Source: Gammaproteobacteria bacterium
GTDB lineage: Bacteria > Pseudomonadota > Gammaproteobacteria > Steroidobacterales > PWYM01
Length of the DNA stretch: 33,836 nt
Reading direction: 5' to 3'
Assembly (NCBI GenBank): GCA_003567855.1
Contig: PWYM01000232.1
Location: 1-33,836, forward strand
A program made the translations under genes and the position numbers. Shown piece after piece: positions 28,667-33,836 of this stretch (positions are counted from its first letter, which is position 1; every line of letters starts with the position of its first letter). The notes beneath the pieces are model-generated. The model saw nothing but the letters and a program-made list of their open reading frames with translations, was not told the DNA's origin and searched no databases.

Positions 28667-29353
28667 ATGTCGCTCAGATCACTCCCCCTGCTGATTTTCC
28701 TGATCCCGGCCATCGCCGCGAATCTCGCCTGGTGGCTGTCGACCCACCTCGGGCTCGTGCCCGCGTGCAACGTCTACCTCGAGGGCTGCATCAGCATCAG
28801 CGCGGCGGGTCGCTACGAGCCGGTCCTGTTCATGTTCAGGGGCGCGATCATTCCGCTGGCCGTGCTCACCGTGCTGTTCTGGCGGCTCGCGTGCGTATGG
28901 CTGCAGGCGCTCGGTGAAACCTCGCGCACCCGACTCGTGATGATCGAGCTCATCGGCCTCGTCGCCGGGGTGTTCCTGGTGCTCTACGCGCTGTTTCTCG
29001 GCACCGAGGGTGATGCCTACCGCCTGCTTCGCCGCTACGGCGTGACGGTGTTCTTCGCGTTCACGTATCTCGCGCAGCTACTCGTCACCGGTGCGATCTG
29101 GGCGCGGATGCGCGCCGGCGAGCGCTGGCTGCCGCGGTGGCTTGCGAACGCGCTGCTCGGGGTCTGCGTCGCGATGCTGATCGGCGGGCTCGCGAGCCTG
29201 CCGGCGGCGGAATGGGCGATGGACCGTTCGGCGATGAACAACATCATCGAATGGAACCTGTCGGGCGTGATGATGAGCTGGTTCATCCTGATGTGGATCG
29301 CGTGGCGGCGCACGGGCTTCCGTGCCGACTTCAGCGCCCGGGCCAGCGGATGA
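28667..29353 (+). CDS. Multi-pass membrane protein of unknown function
   Basis: I do not recognise this gene with certainty. The 228-residue protein has about six hydrophobic segments (LPLLIFLIPAIAANLAWWL, AIIPLAVLTVLFWRLACVW, LIGLVAGVFLVLYALFLG, GVTVFFAFTYLAQLLVTGAI, WLANALLGVCVAMLIGGLA, GVMMSWFILMWIAWR). A loop after the first has two cysteines (PACNVYLEGCISISAAGRYEP), and IEWNLS precedes the last helix. The layout is loosely like the eukaryotic Frag1/DRAM/Sfk1 fold, a weak analogy only. Its stop overlaps the start of the DUF2905 gene (ATGA), so the two are coupled. Confidence 0.8.
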   Translation: MSLRSLPLLIFLIPAIAANLAWWLSTHLGLVPACNVYLEGCISISAAGRYEPVLFMFRGAIIPLAVLTVLFWRLACVWLQALGETSRTRLVMIELIGLVAGVFLVLYALFLGTEGDAYRLLRRYGVTVFFAFTYLAQLLVTGAIWARMRAGERWLPRWLANALLGVCVAMLIGGLASLPAAEWAMDRSAMNNIIEWNLSGVMMSWFILMWIAWRRTGFRADFSARASG

Positions 29354-29568
29354 ACGGCATCGCGAAACTGCTGATCGCCGCCGGCGCCGCGCTGGTACTG
29401 GTCGGCGTCGCGCTCGCGTGGGCGCCGTGGCTGTTCAGCTGGTTCGGGCGCCTGCCCGGCGACATCCGTATCCAGCGCTCTGGCGGCAGCTTCTACTTCC
29501 CGATCACGTCGATGCTGCTCGTCAGCGTCGTGCTCTCGGTCGTCATCAATCTCTGGCTGCGCCGGTGA
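29350..29568 (+). CDS. DUF2905 small membrane protein
   Basis: This 72-residue protein has two membrane helices (LLIAAGAALVLVGVALAW and ITSMLLVSVVLSVVINLWL) joined by FGRLPGDIRIQRSGGSFYFP, the hallmark segment of DUF2905. Function unknown. It overlaps the preceding membrane protein gene by four bases and the following DUF72 gene by four (GTGA), so all three are probably one coupled transcript. Confidence 0.92.
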   Translation: MNGIAKLLIAAGAALVLVGVALAWAPWLFSWFGRLPGDIRIQRSGGSFYFPITSMLLVSVVLSVVINLWLRR

Positions 29569-30560
29569 CGCGCCCGCTCGACGGACAGCTCGGCCTGTTC
29601 GGTGATCCGGCCCCGGCGGCCCCGGGCGTGACCCCGGCCGGCGTGGCCGAGCCGCTGGTCGACGTCGCCGGGCGCCTGCCGCCGGGTTTCCGGCTCGGCA
29701 CGTCGAGCTGGTCGTTCCCCGGCTGGCGCGGCCACGTTTGGGCCGGTGAGTATCCGGAAACCGTGCTCGCGCGTGCCGGGCTCGCCGCATATGCTGCACA
29801 CCCGCTGCTGCGTACCGTCGGCCTGGACCGCAGCTATTACGCCGCGCTCAGCGCCGTGCAGTACCGCGCCTATGCCGAGCAGGTGCCCGCCGATTTCCGC
29901 TTTGTCGTGAAGGCGCCCGCGGACCTCACGCAGGCGCGGCTGCGCCAGCCCTCGCCGGTGACCGGCCGGCGTGACAACCGGTGGTTCCTCGATCCGGCGT
30001 GGTGTGCGCGCGAGGTCGTCGAGCCCCTGCTCGAGGGCCTGGGCCCGCGACTTGGCGTATTGCTGCTGCAGTTCCCGCCGATGCCGCCGCGCTGGTTCGC
30101 CGACCCGCAGCCGTTCGCCGACCGGCTCGCCGCGCTGCTGTGCAGCCTGCCCCCGGCGCTGCCGCGCGCGGTGGAACTGCGCAACCCCGAGTTGCTGTGC
30201 GAGGCGGTCTACGAGGCCCTGGAGCTGTCCGGCACCGGGTACTGCTACACGGTGCACCCGGCGACGCTGGACGTCGCCGCCCAGCACGCGCGGCTGCCGG
30301 CCTCGCTCGCGACCGAGGGGCCGCTGCTGGTGCGCTGGAACCTGCACCCGGGGATGCGCTACGAGCAGGCCAAAAGCCGGTTCAGGCCGTTCACGCACCT
30401 GCAGGCCGAGGACCGCGCGAACCGCCCGGCAATCGCGGCGCTATGCCGGCGTGCGCTCGCCGAGGGGCGTGCGACCTACGTTATTGCGAACAACAAGGCC
30501 GAGGGGTGTGCGCCGGAAACGCTGTTCCGGCTCGCGGCGGAGGTGGCACCGGCGCGCTGA
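29565..30560 (+). CDS. DUF72 domain-containing protein (YecE-like)
   Basis: DUF72 proteins adopt a TIM-barrel fold; their biochemical role is unknown. The 331-residue protein has LGTSSWSFPGWRGHVWAGEY, the active-site-like start of the family, then VGLDRSYYAALSAVQYRAYAEQVP, FRFVVKAPADLT, VLLLQFPPMPP, RAVELRNPELL and AEGRATYVIANNKAEGCAP, where the family usually has a Y-x-NN-x-x-G-x-A end motif. It starts at GTG 29565 overlapping the DUF2905 stop. The N-terminal 40 residues, about, are proline/glycine rich and precede the conserved domain. Confidence 0.9.
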   Translation: MTRPLDGQLGLFGDPAPAAPGVTPAGVAEPLVDVAGRLPPGFRLGTSSWSFPGWRGHVWAGEYPETVLARAGLAAYAAHPLLRTVGLDRSYYAALSAVQYRAYAEQVPADFRFVVKAPADLTQARLRQPSPVTGRRDNRWFLDPAWCAREVVEPLLEGLGPRLGVLLLQFPPMPPRWFADPQPFADRLAALLCSLPPALPRAVELRNPELLCEAVYEALELSGTGYCYTVHPATLDVAAQHARLPASLATEGPLLVRWNLHPGMRYEQAKSRFRPFTHLQAEDRANRPAIAALCRRALAEGRATYVIANNKAEGCAPETLFRLAAEVAPAR

Positions 30561-30569
30561 CGGCCGTCG

Positions 30570-31139
30570 TCAGGGCAGCACGGCTACCACCGCCTCGCGA
30601 ATGCGCTCGCCCCACCACGGGCCGCGGATCCGCGCGCGTTCCTCGGTGGACAGCTGGTCATAGCCCTCGGGATCGGGCATGCGGTTCTCGTAGAGGTTGA
30701 AGCGGATCACGCCGTCGCCATCGACGACGAAAATGCCCGGCAGCACCCACGCCTGGTAGCGCTCGTGGATGGACTCGCCGTCGAGCAGCAGGTGGAAGGC
30801 GTCGTGGCCCTGCCGGTCGAGGTAGTCCTGCGGCGCCTCGCGCCCGCGCTCGTCCTCGCGGAAGTTGATCGCGATCACGCGCACGTCGTCGCCGAACTCG
30901 TCGACGATCGCCTGCAGTTCCGGCTTGACCTCGTTGCAGAACGCGCACCAGGTCGCCCAGAAGTAATAGATGTCGACGCCGTCGCGCCGCTCGGGCAGCG
31001 ACATCGTCGAGCCGTCGGGCGCCTCGAGCGTAAACGCGGGCGCGTCGCGCCCCTCCATGCCCCAACCTGCGCTGCCGGCGAAGACCAGCAGCAGTGCAGC
31101 GGCAAACGCCCGGGTCAGGTTGCGTCGTATGTCGGCCAT
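30570..31139 (-). CDS. TlpA/ResA-like thiol-disulfide protein
   Basis: Probable periplasmic thioredoxin-fold protein that reduces cysteines in exported proteins or cytochromes. The 189-residue protein has a signal peptide (LTRAFAAALLLVFAGSAGWG), AFTLEAPDGSTMSLPE, the redox centre YYFWATWCAFCNEVKPEL (CxxC) near residue 68, INFREDERG, and the cis-proline segment AWVLPGIFVVDGDGVIRF. The C-terminal 35 residues form an extra helical tail (YDQLSTEERARIRGPWWGER). The arginine-poor signal lacks a twin-arginine motif, so Sec export is more likely. It follows bdhA by six bases. Confidence 0.88.
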   Translation of the reverse strand: MADIRRNLTRAFAAALLLVFAGSAGWGMEGRDAPAFTLEAPDGSTMSLPERRDGVDIYYFWATWCAFCNEVKPELQAIVDEFGDDVRVIAINFREDERGREAPQDYLDRQGHDAFHLLLDGESIHERYQAWVLPGIFVVDGDGVIRFNLYENRMPDPEGYDQLSTEERARIRGPWWGERIREAVVAVLP

Positions 31140-31145
31140 CGCGTG

Positions 31146-31928
31146 TTACTCCATGTACCAGCCGTGGCTGACGACGAGCGACTGGCCGGTCAGCGCGTTG
31201 GTCGGGAAGCCGGCGAGAAACACCGCCGTGCGCGCGACGTCGTCCAGCGTCGTGAACTCGCCATCGACGGTGTCCTTGAGCATCACGTTGGCGATGACGT
31301 CCTCCTCGGAGATGCCGAGTTCCCGCGCCTGCTCGGGGATCTGGCGGTCGACCAGCGGCGTGCGCACGAAGCCGGGACAGATCACGTTCGAGCGGATGCC
31401 GTCGGCCGCACCCTCCTTGGCGATGACGCGGGCGAGTCCGAGCAGGCCGTGCTTGGCCGCGACGTACGGCGCCTTCAGCGGCGACGCGAGCTTGGAGTGC
31501 ACCGACCCCATCAGGATCACCGCGCCGCCGCGGCCCTGCGCGCGCATCGCGCGCATCGCCGCGCGGCTGGTCAGGAAGGCGCCGTCGAGGTGGATGCGCA
31601 CGATACGCTGCCAGTCCTCGTAGGCAAGCTCGGTGACGGCGGCGATATGCTGCACCCCGGCATTGCTGACCAGCACGTCGAGGCCGCCAAGCTTCTCGAC
31701 GGTGGCCGCGACGCCGGCGTCGACCAGCGCGGGGTCGGTGACGTCCATGTGGACCGCGATCGCGCGCGCGCCGGCCGCCTCGATCTCCGCGACGGTGCGC
31801 GCGGCGGCGTCATCGGCGATGTCGGCGACCGCGACCGCGGCGCCCTCGCGCGCCAACGCCAGCGCGATGTCGCGGCCAATGCCGCCGGCGGCGCCGGTCA
31901 CGAGCGCGACCTTGCTGCTGAGTATCAT
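31146..31928 (-). CDS. 3-hydroxybutyrate dehydrogenase (SDR family)
   Basis: Interconverts (R)-3-hydroxybutyrate and acetoacetate with NAD, as in use of polyhydroxybutyrate. The 260-residue protein has the Rossmann motif [28 protein letters not shown], the catalytic serine in [18 protein letters not shown] with the Tyr-Lys pair, and [15 protein letters not shown], a feature of this SDR subgroup. The ending SHGWYME also fits it. ATG at 31928 lies eight bases after GGAG. Another SDR substrate cannot be excluded. It lies 13 bases after tatC and may be cotranscribed with it. Confidence 0.88.
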   Translation of the reverse strand: MILSSKVALVTGAAGGIGRDIALALAREGAAVAVADIADDAAARTVAEIEAAGARAIAVHMDVTDPALVDAGVAATVEKLGGLDVLVSNAGVQHIAAVTELAYEDWQRIVRIHLDGAFLTSRAAMRAMRAQGRGGAVILMGSVHSKLASPLKAPYVAAKHGLLGLARVIAKEGAADGIRSNVICPGFVRTPLVDRQIPEQARELGISEEDVIANVMLKDTVDGEFTTLDDVARTAVFLAGFPTNALTGQSLVVSHGWYME

Positions 31929-31941
31929 CGTGGGCACTCCG

Positions 31942-32751
31942 TCATGGTCGTTCGGAACCGTCGTCGGCTGGCGCCTCATCCTCGCGTGGCCGCAGCAACT
32001 TCGACATGATGATGCCGACCTCGAACAGCAGGTATACCGGCACCGCGAGCAGCGTCTGGGAAATCACGTCGGGCGGCGTCAGCACCATGCCTAGTACGAA
32101 ACAGCCGAGAAACACGTACGCCCGATAGCGCGTCAGCGCCTCCGGCGTGGTGAACCCGGTCCAGACCAGGATCACCGTCGCGATCGGCACCTCGAAGGCC
32201 AGCCCGAATGCGAGAAACAGCGTCAGGACGAAGTCGAGGTACATGCCGATGTCGGTCGCCACGGTGACGCCGCTCGGCGCGACCGCCGTGAAGAACGCGA
32301 ACATCAGCGGAAAAACCACGAAATACGCGAACGCGATTCCAGCGTAGAACAGGACGATGCTCGACAGCAGGAGCGGTACCGCCATGCGCCGCTCGCGCCG
32401 GTACAGGCCGGGCGCGACGAATGCCCACACCTGGTAGAGCACCACCGGCATCGCGAGGAACAGCGCGACGAAGAAGGCGAGCTTGAACGGTGTCAGGAAC
32501 GGCGACGCGACGCCGATCGCGACCATGCTCGTGCCTTCCGGGAGCTGGCGCATCAGCGGTGTCGCCACCAGCGTGAACAGCCGCTCGGCGAACGGCACCA
32601 GGCAGACGAACACCACCAGTACCGCGAGCACGGCGCGCAGCAGCCGGTCGCGCAGCTCGACGAGGTGGGAGATCAGCGTGCCCTCGGCGAGCGTTTCCTC
32701 CTCGTCGCCGGAATCGGGCGCCGCGCGCCGACGGCCTTTGCCGAACAGCAC
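31942..32751 (-). CDS. tatC: Sec-independent protein translocase subunit TatC
   Basis: TatC forms, with TatB, the receptor for twin-arginine signal peptides. The 269-residue protein has an N-terminal charged extension, then the family landmark [15 protein letters not shown], with the glutamate that binds the signal, and six membrane helices ([60 protein letters not shown], and others). [12 protein letters not shown] and [21 protein letters not shown] are conserved. Start GTG at 32751, five bases after tatB. Confidence 0.97.
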   Translation of the reverse strand: MLFGKGRRRAAPDSGDEEETLAEGTLISHLVELRDRLLRAVLAVLVVFVCLVPFAERLFTLVATPLMRQLPEGTSMVAIGVASPFLTPFKLAFFVALFLAMPVVLYQVWAFVAPGLYRRERRMAVPLLLSSIVLFYAGIAFAYFVVFPLMFAFFTAVAPSGVTVATDIGMYLDFVLTLFLAFGLAFEVPIATVILVWTGFTTPEALTRYRAYVFLGCFVLGMVLTPPDVISQTLLAVPVYLLFEVGIIMSKLLRPREDEAPADDGSERP

Positions 32752-32756
32752 TGCGC

Positions 32757-33176
32757 TCAGCCCTCCCGGTCGCGCGGCATCCCGTCAGCCGGGCGCTGGT
32801 CCGCGGTCGAGGGCTCCGGGTCAGCGGCGGGCTCAGGTTCAGCGGGCCCCGCCTCGGCCGCGCGTTCGGATTGCTCAGGGGAGGGGGCCGTGTCGCGCGC
32901 CTCGGTCGGGCCCGCGGCGCTCTCCGCGCCGGATGCGCTGCTGGCCGCTGCGCGGTCTGCGCTCGCGTTCTGCCCGGACGCGGACGGCTGGCGGCGCTGC
33001 TGGTCGCCGAGGTCGATCTCGCGTTCGATCTGCCAGCGCAGCTGAGAGGCCGTGCGCCGTGCCGCCGAGAGCCAGCGCCCGAGCTGGCGTGCGGCACGCG
33101 GCAGCCGCTCGGGCCCGAGCACGAGCAGCCCGATCACCGCCATCACCAGCAGCTCCCAGAAGCCCACGTCGAACAT
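32757..33176 (-). CDS. tatB: Sec-independent protein translocase subunit TatB
   Basis: TatB works with TatC in recognising Tat substrates. The protein of 139 residues begins [20 protein letters not shown] with the [15 protein letters not shown] motif that ends the membrane helix and begins the amphipathic helix. The last 75 residues are a low-complexity Glu/Ala/Pro/Ser tail, common in TatB. ATG at 33176 matches family starts; the TTG just upstream is ignored. The start is four bases below the tatA stop. Confidence 0.96.
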   Translation of the reverse strand: MFDVGFWELLVMAVIGLLVLGPERLPRAARQLGRWLSAARRTASQLRWQIEREIDLGDQQRRQPSASGQNASADRAAASSASGAESAAGPTEARDTAPSPEQSERAAEAGPAEPEPAADPEPSTADQRPADGMPRDREG

Positions 33177-33179
33177 CAA

Positions 33180-33482
33180 TCAGCGATGCATCGCATCGCG
33201 GTCCTTGTCCTTCTGGAGTTCCTCGTCGAAATCGGCGTCGACGCGCGTCTGCTTGCCGGCGTCGCCCTGCTCGCCCGAGGCGCCGGGCAGCTTGCCCCCG
33301 GAGGCGCGGGTGTCGTCATCGCCGTCGTCGTCGCGGGAGTCGCCCGACATCGCCGAACGGAAGCTGCGCACGGCGCTGCCGAGGTCGCCACCCATCGAGC
33401 GCAGTTTCTTGGTGCCGAATATCAGCACCACGATCAGCAACACGATCAGCAGCTGCCAAAGGCTGATGCCACTAATTCCCAT
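33180..33482 (-). CDS. tatA: Sec-independent protein translocase subunit TatA
   Basis: TatA oligomerises to form the passage for folded proteins. The 100-residue protein begins [20 protein letters not shown], with [20 protein letters not shown], the amphipathic helix. The remaining 55 residues are a very acidic, hydrophilic tail, somewhat longer than in E. coli TatA. GGAG sits six bases before the ATG. A possible -10, TATCAT, lies at 33524-33519 on this strand. It heads tatABC-bdhA-tlpA-like. Confidence 0.96.
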   Translation of the reverse strand: MGISGISLWQLLIVLLIVVLIFGTKKLRSMGGDLGSAVRSFRSAMSGDSRDDDGDDDTRASGGKLPGASGEQGDAGKQTRVDADFDEELQKDKDRDAMHR

Positions 33483-33548
33483 CGGGTTCTCCAGCGGAGG
33501 AAATGTACGGGGACAACGATGATACCTGAGCGCCGCACCCGGCGATGC

Positions 33549-33836
33549 TCAGCCCGGTGCCGGGGGCACCTGCAGCCAGAAGGTCACGGGGCCGTCGTTG
33601 CACAGCGAGACCTGCATGTGGGCGCCGAAGCGCCCGCATTCGACCGCCTCGTGGCGGCGGCGCACCGCGGCGACGAAGGCCTCGAACAGCGCCCTGCCGG
33701 CCTCCGGCGGCGCCGCGGGCGTGAAGCTCGGCCGGTTTCCGCGGCCGGTGTCGGCGGCGAGCGTGAACTGGGGCACGAGCAGTATCGCGCCGCCGACAGC
33801 CCGGACGTCGAGGTTCATGCGGCCCTCGGCATCGGC
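33549..33836 (-). CDS. dtd: D-aminoacyl-tRNA deacylase (Dtd), partial
   Basis: Dtd removes D-amino acids and mischarged glycine from tRNA. Only the C-terminal 95 residues are inside the window; the start is beyond the right edge. Visible are [36 protein letters not shown] (with the Gly-cisPro-like [12 protein letters not shown] motif) and [17 protein letters not shown], all typical. The family motif SQFTL reads PQFTL. It ends 66 bases from tatA and points the same way. Confidence 0.94.
   Translation of the reverse strand, partial: ADAEGRMNLDVRAVGGAILLVPQFTLAADTGRGNRPSFTPAAPPEAGRALFEAFVAAVRRRHEAVECGRFGAHMQVSLCNDGPVTFWLQVPPAPG

Overview
The window is a contiguous piece of a high-GC bacterial chromosome centred on the replication origin. 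Gene content and order (leftward rpmH-rnpA-yidC-mnmE; rightward dnaA-dnaN-recF-gyrB; glnA with ntrBC; yibN-grxC-secB-gpsA divergent from envC; tatABC) indicate a gammaproteobacterium. Heterotetrameric glyQS, a sigma54/NtrC nitrogen circuit and Pseudomonas-like parS sites fit that assignment. I cannot name the genus. I see no insertion sequence, prophage, CRISPR array, tRNA or rRNA, so this is core chromosome and not an accessory island.

Layout. Bases 1-3064 (minus) carry the 5' part of mnmE, then yidC, rnpA and rpmH, apparently driven by one promoter at 3133-3161. Bases 3183-9462 (plus) carry dnaA, an AT-rich dnaA-dnaN spacer that is the best oriC candidate, dnaN, recF with two parS-like sites inside it, and gyrB behind an extended -10 promoter. 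Bases 9485-13310 (minus) are a tightly overlapping glyQ-glyS-acyltransferase run. The 439-base spacer 13311-13749 holds a glyQ promoter and a textbook NtrC/sigma54 promoter for glnA. glnA is followed by a DUF4124 protein, glnL (ntrB) and glnG (ntrC), so the promoter and its activator pair lie side by side.

Bases 18358-22576 carry a class 1B-type dihydroorotate dehydrogenase (minus), trmL (plus), and the minus-strand run yibN-grxC-secB-gpsA. Bases 22594-27678 (plus) carry envC, ctpA, yibQ, a DJ-1 family protein and a membrane protein with a degenerate GGDEF domain. Then come a DUF1838-like secreted protein (minus), an overlapping plus-strand trio (multi-pass membrane protein, DUF2905, DUF72), and a minus-strand run tatA-tatB-tatC-bdhA-tlpA-like. 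A partial dtd closes the right edge.

The genes themselves are mostly familiar. The points most worth checking are local. Both rnpA and gpsA lack any ATG/GTG/TTG that would give a full-length protein. yidD is missing between rnpA and yidC. recF carries two parS-like palindromes, both encoding the peptide FHVE. The GGDEF protein has GGDSF in place of the active signature. I did not find a convincing new multi-gene system.
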